64,000 bases of DNA from Acidobacteriota bacterium (GTDB lineage Bacteria > Acidobacteriota > Vicinamibacteria > Vicinamibacterales > UBA2999): assembly GCA_016871195.1 (NCBI GenBank), contig VFZN01000011.1, forward strand, positions 1 to 64,000. The letters are read 5' to 3'. Position 1 is the first letter of the stretch, and each line of letters starts with the position of its first letter. The position numbers and the translations under genes are program-made. The notes below the pieces were generated by a model. The model was not told the DNA's origin. It ran no database searches and saw nothing but the letters and a program-made list of their open reading frames with translations. Shown one piece after another: positions 52,619 to 62,235 of this stretch.

Positions 52619-54576
52619 GCTTTCATCCCGCGATGCCCTACGGCACGCAGCAGTGGCACCGTTCGCAGCGGGCCCAGCTGCCCGAGGGGCCCGAGTTCAG
52701 CTTCACCCCCGAGCGGCGCGCCCGGTTCGAGGAGTTCGCGTCGCACTACGCGCCCGAGCACCGCAAGTCGGCCGTGCTGCATGCGCTCTATCTGGCCCAG
52801 GAGCAGCAGGGCTACATCTCGGCCAATGCCGCGCGGCACGTCGCCGAGGTCATCGGCTGCACGACCGCCGAGGTTGAAGATGTCGTGTCGTACTACGTGA
52901 TGTTCCACCGCACGCCGGTGGGCACCTATGTGCTGCAGGTGTGCACGACGCTGTCGTGTGCGCTGGTGGGTGCCGAGCGCGTCGTCGAGGAGATGTGCCG
53001 GGTGCTGGGCATCAAGCCCGGCGAGACCGATCCCACGGGCATGTTCACGGTGATGCCGATGGAATGCCTCGGCGCCTGCGATCGGGCCCCGGTCATGATG
53101 GTCAACAACGACCACTGGCACGAACGGCTCGGGCCCGATCAGGTACCGGCGCTGCTCGAGGACATGCGGACCCGCGGAGTGCAGGCCCTGTCGGGCTGCC
53201 ACCTCGACGTCGAACGCCAGCCGGCGTCGGCCTCGCAGGGCCGCACGACTACGCCCTGCCGCCCGAAGGCCAACCCCGACTACGAACCCGTGCTCACCAA
53301 GTACGTGTTCACGCCCGGGGGCAACACGCTCGAGCACTACCTCGCCCATCAGCAGGGCTACGAAGGCCTGCGCAAGGCGCTGGCCCTGACGCCCGATCAG
53401 GTCATTGACGAAGTCAAGAAGTCGGGCCTGCGCGGACGCGGCGGCGCCGGCTTCCCGACGGGGATGAAGTGGCAGTTCGTCGACAAGAACTCGCCGAAAC
53501 CCAAGTACATCGTGTGCAACGCCGACGAGAGCGAGCCGGGCACATTCAAGGACCACATGCTGATGGAGCGCAATCCCCATCTGCTGGTCGAAGGCTCGCT
53601 CATCGGCTGCTACGCCATTCAGTCGAGCGCGGCCTATATTTACATCCGCGGCGAGTTCCAGCACCTGTTCGCCCCGCTGCAGAAGGCCATCGATGATGCG
53701 CGCGCGGCCGGGTATGTCGGGAAGAACATCCTCGGCACCGGGTTCAACTGCGAGGTCTACCTGCACCGCGGTGCGGGTGCCTACGAGGCCGGCGAGGAAA
53801 CGGCCCTGCTCGAGTCGCTCGAAGGCAAGCGGGCGCAGCCGCGTTTCAAGCCGCCATTCCCTGCGGTGGAAGGTGCATGGGGCTGCCCGACGGCGGTCAA
53901 CAACGTCGAGACGCTGTGCAACGTGCCGCTGATCCTGACGCGCGGGTCTGAGTGGTACGCCGCGCTCGGCCCGGAAAAGAATGGCGGTCCCAAGCTGTTC
54001 TGCGTCAGCGGGCATGTGAAAACCCCGGGCGTCTTCGAGGCGCCGATGAAGGTCACCCTCAAGGAACTGATTGAGGATTACGCCGGCGGCGTGCGTGACG
54101 GGCACACGCTCAAGGGCGTGATTCCCGGCGGGTCGTCCGTGCCGATTCTGCTGCCCGACCAGATCGACATTCCCGCCAGCTTCGATGGCGTGCAGCAGGC
54201 CGGGTCGCTCCTCGGGTCAGCGGCCATCATGGCCTTCGACGACACCACCGACATGGTGTGGCTGGCCGAAAACCTGCTGCACTTCTACATGCACGAGTCG
54301 TGCGGCAAGTGCACCCCGTGCCGCGAAGGCACGCACTGGCTCTATCAGTTGCTGCACCGCATGCTGCACGGCGAGGGTTCCGAGAAGGACATCGCGCTCA
54401 TGCAGAGCGTGGCGACGCAGATCAACGGCAAGACGCTGTGCGCATTCGGCGATGCGGCCGCGACCCCGGTGCTGACCACGCTCAAGTGGTTCAAGCCAGA
54501 ATTTGAAGCCTACGCGCGCGGTGAACGCCCGACGCCAGCCGACTACCGCGCCGCGGTACTTGTGGAGACGCACTGA
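52615..54576 (+). CDS. nuoEF: Fused NADH-quinone oxidoreductase subunits E and F
   Basis: One uninterrupted 653-residue frame codes both subunits. Residues 30-200 are NuoE with the [2Fe-2S] cysteines 110, 115, 151 and 155 (VCTTLSCALVGA, MECLGACDRAP). After a linker (about 200-220) NuoF begins at DYEPVLTKYVF and shows the FMN/NADH loop GLRGRGGAGFPTGMKW, the flavin-contacting CNADESEPGTFKDH and the [4Fe-4S] cysteines ESCGKCTPCREGT. It takes NADH electrons into complex I in the cytosol. No ATG lies at the junction, so the fusion looks genuine. No nuoG follows; nuoH starts 2 bases after. Confidence 0.93.
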   Translation: MSFHPAMPYGTQQWHRSQRAQLPEGPEFSFTPERRARFEEFASHYAPEHRKSAVLHALYLAQEQQGYISANAARHVAEVIGCTTAEVEDVVSYYVMFHRTPVGTYVLQVCTTLSCALVGAERVVEEMCRVLGIKPGETDPTGMFTVMPMECLGACDRAPVMMVNNDHWHERLGPDQVPALLEDMRTRGVQALSGCHLDVERQPASASQGRTTTPCRPKANPDYEPVLTKYVFTPGGNTLEHYLAHQQGYEGLRKALALTPDQVIDEVKKSGLRGRGGAGFPTGMKWQFVDKNSPKPKYIVCNADESEPGTFKDHMLMERNPHLLVEGSLIGCYAIQSSAAYIYIRGEFQHLFAPLQKAIDDARAAGYVGKNILGTGFNCEVYLHRGAGAYEAGEETALLESLEGKRAQPRFKPPFPAVEGAWGCPTAVNNVETLCNVPLILTRGSEWYAALGPEKNGGPKLFCVSGHVKTPGVFEAPMKVTLKELIEDYAGGVRDGHTLKGVIPGGSSVPILLPDQIDIPASFDGVQQAGSLLGSAAIMAFDDTTDMVWLAENLLHFYMHESCGKCTPCREGTHWLYQLLHRMLHGEGSEKDIALMQSVATQINGKTLCAFGDAAATPVLTTLKWFKPEFEAYARGERPTPADYRAAVLVETH

Positions 54577-54577
54577 G

Positions 54578-55639
54578 ATGAGTGGCGTGCTTGACTGGCT
54601 CACCATGCCCCAGACCATCTTCTTCCTGGCGGTCACCGGGGTGGTCTTCCTCGCCCTGCAGGTGTCTGCCGCCGTCTTCGTGTATGCCGAACGCAAGGTC
54701 GCGGCATTCATGCAGCAGCGCTACGGTCCCTACCTCGTCGGGCCCAAGGGCCTGCTGCAGCCCATCGCCGACATCGTCAAGCTGGTCTTCAAGGAAGAGC
54801 TGAGGCCGAAAGCAGCCGACGGCCTGCTGTTTGCGGCGGCACCGGTGATTTCGGCCATTGCGGCGTTTGCGGCCTTTGCGCCCGTGCCCTTCGGGGCCAG
54901 CACCACGTTCTTCGGGCTGCTGCCCGAGCCCATGCCGCTGCAGGTGGCCGACATCAACGTCGCGGTGCTCGTGATCTTTGCCATCACCTCGATGGGCGTC
55001 TACGGCATCGTCCTCGCCGGCTGGGCGAGCAACTCCAAGTACTCGCTGCTCGGCGGGCTGCGCAGCTCGGCGCAGATGATCAGCTACGAGCTGGCCTACG
55101 GCATGTCGCTCGCCACCATCTGCATGATCGCCGGCTCGCTGTCGCTCAGAGAGATTGTCGATGCGCAGGCCGGCTACTACTTCGGCGTGATACCGAAATG
55201 GAACGTGTTCGTGCTGTTCCCGACCGGCTTCATCGCGTTCCTCGTGTTCGGCACGGCCGGTGTCGCCGAGACCAACCGCGCGCCCTTCGATTTTCCGGAG
55301 GCCGAGCAGGAACTGGTGGCCGGCTATCACACGGAATACAGCTCGATGAAGTTCGCGCTGTTCTTCCTGGCCGAATACATCAACATGGTCACGGCGGCGG
55401 CCGTCACCACGAACCTGTTCCTTGGCGGATGGCACGGGCCCCTCATTCCCGAGGCCTACGGCTGGATCTGGTTCCTCATCAAGCTGTTCGTGCTGTGCTT
55501 CGTCTACCTGTGGCTGCGCTGGACGCTGCCGCGCTTCCGCTACGACCAGCTGATGGCGTTCGGATGGAAGCTGCTGCTGCCCCTGGCGACCATCAATCTG
55601 CTCGTGAGTGCGGCGGGGGTGCTCTATTTTGGGCTCTGA
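54578..55639 (+). CDS. nuoH: NADH-quinone oxidoreductase subunit H
   Basis: The 353-residue product has eight membrane helices and the ND1 markers VYAERKVAAFMQQRYGP, GPKGLLQPIADIVKL, SKYSLLGGLRSSAQMISYEL and AETNRAPFDFPEAEQELVAG. It forms the quinone channel roof and links to the proton pump. It follows nuoEF directly, where nuoG would stand, and is followed by nuoJ where nuoI would stand. Confidence 0.97.
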   Translation: MSGVLDWLTMPQTIFFLAVTGVVFLALQVSAAVFVYAERKVAAFMQQRYGPYLVGPKGLLQPIADIVKLVFKEELRPKAADGLLFAAAPVISAIAAFAAFAPVPFGASTTFFGLLPEPMPLQVADINVAVLVIFAITSMGVYGIVLAGWASNSKYSLLGGLRSSAQMISYELAYGMSLATICMIAGSLSLREIVDAQAGYYFGVIPKWNVFVLFPTGFIAFLVFGTAGVAETNRAPFDFPEAEQELVAGYHTEYSSMKFALFFLAEYINMVTAAAVTTNLFLGGWHGPLIPEAYGWIWFLIKLFVLCFVYLWLRWTLPRFRYDQLMAFGWKLLLPLATINLLVSAAGVLYFGL

Positions 55640-56156
55640 TCTGATTCTCTTCGGGCTGTTCGCGGCGGTGGCCGTGATGGGGTCGCTGGCCGTCATCGGG
55701 CAGAAGAATCCCATCTACAGCGTGCTGGCCCTCATCCTGTCGTTCTTCGGCCTCTCGGGCCTCTACGTGCTGCTCGAGGCGCCGTTTGTGGCGGTCGTGC
55801 AAATCATCATCTACGCCGGCGCCATCATGGTGCTGTTCCTGTTTGTCGTGATGCTGCTCAATGTGCCGCGTGAAGATGCGGCGGAATGGGACCGCACGCA
55901 TCCCTACTACCGGCCCGCGCCGGCGGTGCTGGGCAGCGCGCTGGCGGCGGCGACGCTCGGCCTGCTGGCCTGGGCCTTCAGCCGTACCCCGGGACTCGGA
56001 GCCGGCGTCGCCGATGCGCGTCCGGCCGCCTCGTCCGTCGGACAACTGGGCCGCGTGCTCTTCACCGACTACATGTTCGCGTTTGAAGTCACGTCGATTC
56101 TCATCCTCATTGCCATGGTGGGCGCGGTGGCGCTCGCCAGGAAGCGGGAGCAGTAA
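55629..56156 (+). CDS. nuoJ: NADH-quinone oxidoreductase subunit J
   Basis: The 175-residue product has five membrane helices and the ND6 motif [26 protein letters not shown] at 55629 overlaps the nuoH end by 11 bases; a GTG at 55608 is an alternative start further upstream. Confidence 0.93.
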   Translation: MGSDLILFGLFAAVAVMGSLAVIGQKNPIYSVLALILSFFGLSGLYVLLEAPFVAVVQIIIYAGAIMVLFLFVVMLLNVPREDAAEWDRTHPYYRPAPAVLGSALAAATLGLLAWAFSRTPGLGAGVADARPAASSVGQLGRVLFTDYMFAFEVTSILILIAMVGAVALARKREQ

Positions 56157-56161
56157 GCACC

Positions 56162-56461
56162 ATGCCGATCGGCTATTACCTGGCCCTCTCGGGCGTGCTG
56201 TTTGCGATTGGGGCGGCCGGCGTGTTCCTGCGCCGCAACCTCATCACGCTGCTGCTCTCGGTGGAAATCATGCTCAACGCCGTCAACCTGTCCTTTGTGG
56301 CGTTCGGTCGCCAGCAGGGCAGTGTCGACGGGCAGATCATCACGTTCTTCGTAATGACCGTGGCCGCCGCCGAAGCGGCGGTGGGCCTCGCTCTGGTCAT
56401 TGCGCTCTTCCGCCACCGGGAATCGCTGAATCCCGAGGCGTTTACCTCGCTCAAATGGTGA
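56162..56461 (+). CDS. nuoK: NADH-quinone oxidoreductase subunit K
   Basis: The 99-residue product has three membrane helices with the buried Glu residues of Nuo[20 protein letters not shown] and [20 protein letters not shown]. It is part of the proton path between NuoJ and NuoN. Confidence 0.95.
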   Translation: MPIGYYLALSGVLFAIGAAGVFLRRNLITLLLSVEIMLNAVNLSFVAFGRQQGSVDGQIITFFVMTVAAAEAAVGLALVIALFRHRESLNPEAFTSLKW

Positions 56462-56465
56462 TCCA

Positions 56466-58622
56466 GTGCTCGCGCTGATTCCTCTGCTCCCGTTTGCCGG
56501 CTTCCTCGTCAATGCGACGATGGGGAAGCGCCTGCCCAAGGGCGTGTCAGGCGGCCTGGCCTCGGTGGCCATGCTGGCGGCCTTCGCGGTTGCCGCCTCG
56601 CAGGTCTGGTCACTGATGGGCATGGCGCCCGAGGCCCGCGAGATCAACCAGGTGCTGTTCAACTGGATGGCGACCGGGCGCTTCTCGCTCGACATGGGTT
56701 TCCGCCTCGACGCGCTGTCAGCCGTGATGATTCTCGTCATCACCGGCATCGGCTCGCTCATCCACATCTACTCGACGGCCTACATGCACGAGGAGACCGA
56801 CGCCGACTTCGCGCGGTACTTCTCCTGTCTGAACCTGTTCGTCTTCTTCATGCTGCTGCTGGTGCTCGGCGCCAACGCGCTGGTGATGTTCGTCGGCTGG
56901 GAAGGCGTGGGGCTCTGCTCGTACCTGCTGATTGGCTACTACTACGAGAAAGCGTCGGCCTCGGATGCCGCGAAGAAGGCGTTTGTCGTCAATCGCGTCG
57001 GCGACTATGCCTTCATTCTGGGCTCGCTGCTGCTGTTCTGGACGGTCGGCTCACTCGACTTTGTGACCATCGGCCAGACGGTCAAGGCCATGCCGGTCGA
57101 AACCTCGTTCGGCGTGCTGTCGCTCATCACGCTGTTGCTCTTCATCGGGGCCACCGGCAAGTCGGCGCAGATTCCGCTGTATGTGTGGCTGCCTGACGCC
57201 ATGGAAGGTCCGACGCCGGTGTCGGCCCTCATCCACGCCGCGACGATGGTGACGGCGGGTGTCTACATGATTGGCCGCAATGCGGTGCTGTTCGAGCATG
57301 CCCCCATCACCCTTGGCGTGATTGCGACGGTGGGCGCGGCGACGGCCTTCCTTGCCGGGACCATCGGACTGGTGCAGAACGACATCAAGCGAGTGCTGGC
57401 CTACTCGACCGTGTCCCAGCTGGGCTACATGTTCCTCGCGATGGGCGTGGGTGCGTTCGGCGCGGGCATCTTCCATCTCTACACGCACGCATTTTTCAAG
57501 GCCTGCCTCTTCCTCGGGTCGGGCGCTGTCATTCATGCGCTGCACGGTGAGCAGGACATCCGCCACATGGGTGGGCTGAAGAAGCACCTGCCGGTCACCT
57601 ACTGGACGTTCCTCATCGCCTCGCTCGCGATTGCCGGCGTGCCGGCGCTGGCCGGGTTCTTCTCGAAGGATGAGATTCTGTTCGACACCTTCCGCCACGG
57701 GCACACCGCCCTGTGGGTGGTGGGCGTGCTGACCTCGCTCATGACGGCCACCTACATGTTCCGTCTCGTGTTTCTCACCTTCCACGGTGAGGAGCGCTTC
57801 GACCCGGCCACGGTAGGTGCGCACGGGCACGGCGGCGGTCATGGCCACGGGCACGATGACCATGGGCACGATGCCCATGCCGCTCCGGCGTCACATGCCG
57901 GCCACGGCACGCACGGCCACGGCGGACACCTGCACGATGCGCCCCCTGCGATGGCCCTTGCGCTGATTGTGCTGGCCATCGGGTCGGTGGCGGCCGGGTA
58001 CATCGGCGTGCCGCACGCGCTGGGGGGCCACAATGCCCTCGGCGAGTGGCTGACACCGGTGTTCGCTCTCGAGAATACGCAGCAAGCACCACCGGCGAGC
58101 CTGAACGCGCATGCGGGCCACGCCGCCGCCGTCGAAGGTCCGATGGCCGGCGACGCGCACGCCGCCGAGGCCACCGCGCATGGCACCGGGGCCGCGCATG
58201 GCGACCCGGCATCCGGTGAGACACACGACGAGACAGCCCTTGAACTGACGCTCATGGGCGTGTCGAGTGCGATTGCCTTCCTCGGCATCGGCCTCGCCGC
58301 GTTTCTCTGGATTCGCAATCGGCACATTCCCGATCAGATGGCGCAGTCGTTCAGCGGCGTGCACCGGCTGCTGCTCCACAAGTACTACGTGGACGAGGCG
58401 TACGACGCCGCGATTGTGCAGCCCATCAAGGCCTTCTCGATTCATGGCCTCTGGAAAGTGGCTGATGCGCGTGTGATCGACGGCGCGGTCAACGGCGCGG
58501 GCGCGCTGGTCAACGCCGCGTCCTCGGCCCTGCGGCTTCTGCAGACCGGCTCGGTGAAAACCTACGCCGCCGGCACATTCCTTGGCGCGGTTCTGCTCCT
58601 CGCCTTCTTCCTCTGGAGATAG
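56466..58622 (+). CDS. nuoL: NADH-quinone oxidoreductase subunit L with His-rich insertions
   Basis: The 718-residue distal proton-pump subunit starts at GTG 56466 and has the antiporter-like core: FVGWEGVGLCSYLLIGYYY, LFIGATGKSAQIPLYVWLPD, AMEGPTPVSALIHAATMVTAGVY-type segments, and LPVTYWTFLIASLAIAGVPA with helix-breaking residues. Beyond the usual core there are two His-rich stretches: residues about 452-494 (HGHGGGHGHGHDDHGHDAH and more) and about 548-588. They lie after the helix-12 region and would project into loops. The end carries the long lateral helix. Confidence 0.95.
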   Translation: MLALIPLLPFAGFLVNATMGKRLPKGVSGGLASVAMLAAFAVAASQVWSLMGMAPEAREINQVLFNWMATGRFSLDMGFRLDALSAVMILVITGIGSLIHIYSTAYMHEETDADFARYFSCLNLFVFFMLLLVLGANALVMFVGWEGVGLCSYLLIGYYYEKASASDAAKKAFVVNRVGDYAFILGSLLLFWTVGSLDFVTIGQTVKAMPVETSFGVLSLITLLLFIGATGKSAQIPLYVWLPDAMEGPTPVSALIHAATMVTAGVYMIGRNAVLFEHAPITLGVIATVGAATAFLAGTIGLVQNDIKRVLAYSTVSQLGYMFLAMGVGAFGAGIFHLYTHAFFKACLFLGSGAVIHALHGEQDIRHMGGLKKHLPVTYWTFLIASLAIAGVPALAGFFSKDEILFDTFRHGHTALWVVGVLTSLMTATYMFRLVFLTFHGEERFDPATVGAHGHGGGHGHGHDDHGHDAHAAPASHAGHGTHGHGGHLHDAPPAMALALIVLAIGSVAAGYIGVPHALGGHNALGEWLTPVFALENTQQAPPASLNAHAGHAAAVEGPMAGDAHAAEATAHGTGAAHGDPASGETHDETALELTLMGVSSAIAFLGIGLAAFLWIRNRHIPDQMAQSFSGVHRLLLHKYYVDEAYDAAIVQPIKAFSIHGLWKVADARVIDGAVNGAGALVNAASSALRLLQTGSVKTYAAGTFLGAVLLLAFFLWR

Positions 58623-58628
58623 CGCGCA

Positions 58629-60185
58629 GTGACTGGCATCCCAATGATTTCACTCGCGATTCTGCTGCCGGTCTTCGGTGCCCTGGCGCTGCTGCTCATC
58701 GGCAACCGCGACGAGGCCAAGGACGGCTTCATCCGCAACCTCACCCTCGGGGTGTCGATGGCCACCTTCGGTGTCACGCTGGCGCTGTGGGCCACGTTCG
58801 ACCAGTCGGTCACCGCACCGGCCTTCCAGTTTGTCGAGCGGCTGCCGTGGATTCCGGCCTTCGGCATCGAGTACTACGTCGGCATCGACGGGCTCAGCCT
58901 GATGCTCATCGTGCTGACCGGCTTCCTCACGCCGATCGCGCTGCTGACGTCGTGGGAGAGCATCGAACACAAGGTGAAGGAATTCAGCATCTTCATGCTG
59001 ATGCTCGAAGCCGCCATGATCGGGGTGTTTGCCTCGCTGGACCTGTTCCTGTTCTACATCTTCTGGGACATCCTCCTGATCCCGATGTATTTCCTCATCG
59101 GCATCTGGGGCTACGACCAGCGACTCTACGCGGCCATCAAGTTCATCCTCTACACCTTGGCTGGCAGCGTGCTGATGCTCATTGCCATCATCGGTCTGTC
59201 GTGGATGCACCATGCGGCCACCGGCGCATACAGCTTCGACGTGCTCGAGCTTTACGCCCTCGACATTCCGTACAGCACCCAGTACTGGTGCTTCCTGGCC
59301 TTCGCCTTGGCGTTTGCCATCAAGGTGCCGCTGTTCCCGTTCCACACCTGGCTGCCTGACGCACACGTGCAGGCGCCGACGCCGGGCTCGGTCATCCTGG
59401 CGGGCGTGCTGCTCAAGATGGGCGGCTTCGGGCTCATCCGCTTTGCGTTCCCGCTGTTCCCCGAGGCGGCGGCCTACTTCGCTCCCTTCATCGCAACGCT
59501 GTCGGTCATCGCCATCGTCTACGGCGCACTCATTGCGATGGTGCAGCCCGACATGAAGAAGTTGGTCGCGTATTCGTCGGTCAGCCATATGGGCTTTGTG
59601 GTGCTCGGCATCGCGGCCATGAATGTCGAAGGCGTGCAGGGGGCGTCCTATCAGATGCTGGCCCACGGCGTCAGCACCGGCGGGCTCTTCGCGCTGGTGG
59701 GTATGATGTCCGACCGAAGGCACACGCGCCTCATCAGCGAATACGGTGGCATCAAGACGGTGATGCCGCGGCTCACGGCGGCGTTCCTCATCATTACCCT
59801 GTCCTCGGTCGGCCTGCCCGGCATGAACGGGTTTGTCGGTGAGTTCCTGATCATGCTCGGGGCGTTCGGCTGGGATCCCCGCTTCGTCGTGGGCGCCGGC
59901 CTCGGCGTCATTCTGTCGGCCGTCTACATGCTCTGGATGTTCCAGCGCGTGTTTTACGGCAAGGTCACCAACGCCCACAACCGCGACCTGCCCGATCTGT
60001 CGTTCCGCGAGTGGGCGATTATCGGGCCGCTCGTCGCGATGGCGATCGTCATGGGTGTGCTGCCGAATCTCTTCCTGAAGCCGATGGAACCTGCCGTGCG
60101 CTCGATTGTCGAGCGCGTGCAGGCGCATCAGCCTGACTCGCACGCCGCCGCCGACAGCGGCGCCGCGTCGATGGAAGGTCACTGA
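58629..60185 (+). CDS. nuoM: NADH-quinone oxidoreductase subunit M
   Basis: The 518-residue subunit starts at GTG 58629. It shows GIEYYVGIDGLSLMLIVLTG, EAAMIGVFASLDLFLFYIFW, IKVPLFPFHTWLPDAHVQAP and YSSVSHMGFVVLGIAAMN, with about 14 membrane helices and the key Lys/Glu pairs. The C-terminal tail is short and His/Ala-rich. Confidence 0.96.
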   Translation: MTGIPMISLAILLPVFGALALLLIGNRDEAKDGFIRNLTLGVSMATFGVTLALWATFDQSVTAPAFQFVERLPWIPAFGIEYYVGIDGLSLMLIVLTGFLTPIALLTSWESIEHKVKEFSIFMLMLEAAMIGVFASLDLFLFYIFWDILLIPMYFLIGIWGYDQRLYAAIKFILYTLAGSVLMLIAIIGLSWMHHAATGAYSFDVLELYALDIPYSTQYWCFLAFALAFAIKVPLFPFHTWLPDAHVQAPTPGSVILAGVLLKMGGFGLIRFAFPLFPEAAAYFAPFIATLSVIAIVYGALIAMVQPDMKKLVAYSSVSHMGFVVLGIAAMNVEGVQGASYQMLAHGVSTGGLFALVGMMSDRRHTRLISEYGGIKTVMPRLTAAFLIITLSSVGLPGMNGFVGEFLIMLGAFGWDPRFVVGAGLGVILSAVYMLWMFQRVFYGKVTNAHNRDLPDLSFREWAIIGPLVAMAIVMGVLPNLFLKPMEPAVRSIVERVQAHQPDSHAAADSGAASMEGH

Positions 60186-60186
60186 G

Positions 60187-61626
60187 ATGACTACCTATTC
60201 GTTTGATGCCGTCATCCCGATCGTCTGCGTCATCCTCGCGGGGCTGGTGGTGATGCTGGCCGAAGCCTTCCGCGGCCGTGGCGAAAAGATGCCCCTGGGC
60301 GGTCTTGCCGTCATCGGTCTGGTCGGGGCGGCGGCCTCGTCTGTGCTGCTCTGGAACCGCAATGCCACCAGCTTCGGCGTGGTGACGGCTGACAATTTCG
60401 CTCTCTTCCTCAATCTTGTGCTCGTGGCGGTTGGCCTGATGACGGTGCTCATCACAGCGCAGACCGCCGACCGCGACAAGCTGCCGGCCGGCGAGTTCTA
60501 TGCGACGGCGCTGTTTGCGCTGGTCGGCATGATGCTCATGGTGCAGGCGTCAGACCTGCTGGTGATGTTCCTGGCGCTCGAAACCATGTCCATCGCCGTG
60601 TATGTCATGACCGGCATCCGGCGCGAGGCGGTGAACGGGACAGAAGCTGCCTTCAAATATTTCCTGCTCGGCGCGTTCGCAAGCGCCTTTTTCCTCTACG
60701 GCGTGGCCTTCCTCTACGGCACCACCGGGTCGACCAGCCTTGACCGCATCGGCACGATCGTGGCATCGCAGGCGATGGCGCCGAATCCGCTGGTGCTGAT
60801 GGCGGTTGGCATGCTGCTCGTCGGGTTTGCCTTCAAGGTGGCGGCGGTGCCGTTCCACATGTGGTCGCCCGATGCCTATGAAGGCGCGCCGGCCGTGGTC
60901 ACCGGCTTCATGTCGACCGGTGTGAAGGCGGCCGCCATCGCCGGCTTCACCCGCGTGTTCCTGTCGGCCCTTGAGCCGATGATTGGCTACTGGGCGCCGG
61001 CCCTGTGGGTGATTGCCGCCGCTACCATGGTGCTTGGCACCGTGGTCGGTGTGCAGCAGACCAGCATCAAGCGAATGCTGGCCTACTCGAGCATTGCGCA
61101 CGGCGGCTACCTGCTGCTGGGCCTGCTCGCCGGCAGCGATGTGGGCAAGGCGTCAATTCTGTTCTACCTCGCCGCGTATGCCCTGACAAATCTCGGGGCC
61201 TTCGGCATCATCGCCCTGCTTGGGTCTTACAGCCGCGACAACGATAACCTGCGCGACTACGCCGGTCTCTGGCACTCGCATCCGGTCCTGGCCACGCTCA
61301 TGGCGCTCTTCCTACTGTCGCTCGGCGGCTTCCCCCCGACCGCGGGATTCATCGCCAAGTGGTATGTGTTCAGCGCGGCCATCGGTGCGGGGTATTACTG
61401 GCTGGCCATCATCGGTTTTCTTTCGAGTGTGGTGTCGGTCTACTTCTATCTGCGCATCGTGGTCATGATGTTCATGACCGATCGCGACGCCCGTCCGGTA
61501 CCGGCGCCGGTCACCGGCATCGCCCTGGCCGGCCTGGCGCTATCCCTGGCAGGTGTGCTCTATCTCGGCGTCCTGCCGTCGCAGGTGATCGAGTGGGCGC
61601 AGGCGTCGGTCGCCACCATCTTCTAG
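60187..61626 (+). CDS. nuoN: NADH-quinone oxidoreductase subunit N
   Basis: The 479-residue antiporter-like subunit has LFALVGMMLMVQASDLLVMF, ALETMSIAVYVMTGIRREA, FKVAAVPFHMWSPDAYEGAP, VGVQQTSIKRMLAYSSIAHG and FPPTAGFIAKWYVFSAAI. It ends the nuo operon, with a terminator-like hairpin 11 bases later. Confidence 0.96.
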   Translation: MTTYSFDAVIPIVCVILAGLVVMLAEAFRGRGEKMPLGGLAVIGLVGAAASSVLLWNRNATSFGVVTADNFALFLNLVLVAVGLMTVLITAQTADRDKLPAGEFYATALFALVGMMLMVQASDLLVMFLALETMSIAVYVMTGIRREAVNGTEAAFKYFLLGAFASAFFLYGVAFLYGTTGSTSLDRIGTIVASQAMAPNPLVLMAVGMLLVGFAFKVAAVPFHMWSPDAYEGAPAVVTGFMSTGVKAAAIAGFTRVFLSALEPMIGYWAPALWVIAAATMVLGTVVGVQQTSIKRMLAYSSIAHGGYLLLGLLAGSDVGKASILFYLAAYALTNLGAFGIIALLGSYSRDNDNLRDYAGLWHSHPVLATLMALFLLSLGGFPPTAGFIAKWYVFSAAIGAGYYWLAIIGFLSSVVSVYFYLRIVVMMFMTDRDARPVPAPVTGIALAGLALSLAGVLYLGVLPSQVIEWAQASVATIF

Positions 61627-61636
61627 CGTGTCGTGT

Positions 61637-61666
61637 CCGCCGTGGCTGGCCATGCGGTCACGGCGG
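61637..61666 (+). terminator. Terminator-like hairpin after nuoN
   Basis: CCGCCGTG (61637-61644) pairs with CACGGCGG (61659-61666), 8 bp, 14-base loop. No T-tract follows. Confidence 0.45.
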
Positions 61667-61728
61667 CGCGCCTGGGTCCGCCTCTGTCTCGCGTCCCGTG
61701 CACCCTCAGGCGTCGCCGGGCATTCCGA

Positions 61729-61734
61729 TATACT
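61729..61734 (+). promoter_or_regulatory. -10 box TATACT before the GNAT gene
   Basis: TATACT ends twelve bases before the ATG at 61747. No Shine-Dalgarno sequence is visible. Confidence 0.4.
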
Positions 61735-61746
61735 CGCTCAGCAGCT

Positions 61747-62235
61747 ATGTCTGTCTCTATCGTCCCGGCGTCCGGCGCCGATGAGATCAGTGTGGTGCGA
61801 CAGCTGTTCCTCGAGTATCAGCAGTCCCTGGGTATCAGCCTGTGCTTCCAGCGATTCGACGAGGAACTGGCTGGTCTGCCGGGCGACTATGCGTCCCTGC
61901 TGGGCGGGCTCTGGCTCGCACGGGTCAGCGGCGATGCGGTCGGATCCGTCGCCCTGCGCCCTGCGGGTCATGGTCGCGGCGAAATGAAGCGTCTGTATGT
62001 GCAGCCACGCATGCGTGGCCAAGGGATTGGGCAGCGGCTGGTCGACGCGGTGCTGACCGCGGCGACCGGTGCGGGATACACGAGGCTTTGCCTCGACACG
62101 CTGCCCACCATGCATGAGGCTCAGCGGATGTACAGGCGACTCGGCTTTCGCGAATGTGCCCCCTCGGATGGACACGCCCTGCCCGGCACGGTCTTCATGG
62201 ACCTCGCGTTGAATCGTGACTCGGGAGCGCGGTGA
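61747..62235 (+). CDS. GNAT family N-acetyltransferase
   Basis: The 162-residue product has the acetyl-CoA-binding motif A, MKRLYVQPRMRGQGIGQRLV, preceded by GSVALRPAGHGRGE and followed by LCLDTLPTMHEAQRMYRRLG. The N-terminal FLEYQQSLGISLCFQRFDEE resembles the small group of acetyltransferases typified by SACOL-type ribosomal or small-molecule enzymes. The substrate is unknown. The exonuclease gene starts inside its stop (GTGA), so the two are coupled. Confidence 0.85.
   Translation: MSVSIVPASGADEISVVRQLFLEYQQSLGISLCFQRFDEELAGLPGDYASLLGGLWLARVSGDAVGSVALRPAGHGRGEMKRLYVQPRMRGQGIGQRLVDAVLTAATGAGYTRLCLDTLPTMHEAQRMYRRLGFRECAPSDGHALPGTVFMDLALNRDSGAR

Noticed and set aside
58650-60182. A 510-residue open frame antisense to nuoM
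   Set aside because: It mirrors nuoM codon by codon, is His/Glu/Arg-rich with no domain, and is a typical shadow in GC-rich DNA. Similar antisense frames over nuoEF, nuoH, nuoD and the DUF1592 gene were dropped for the same reason.
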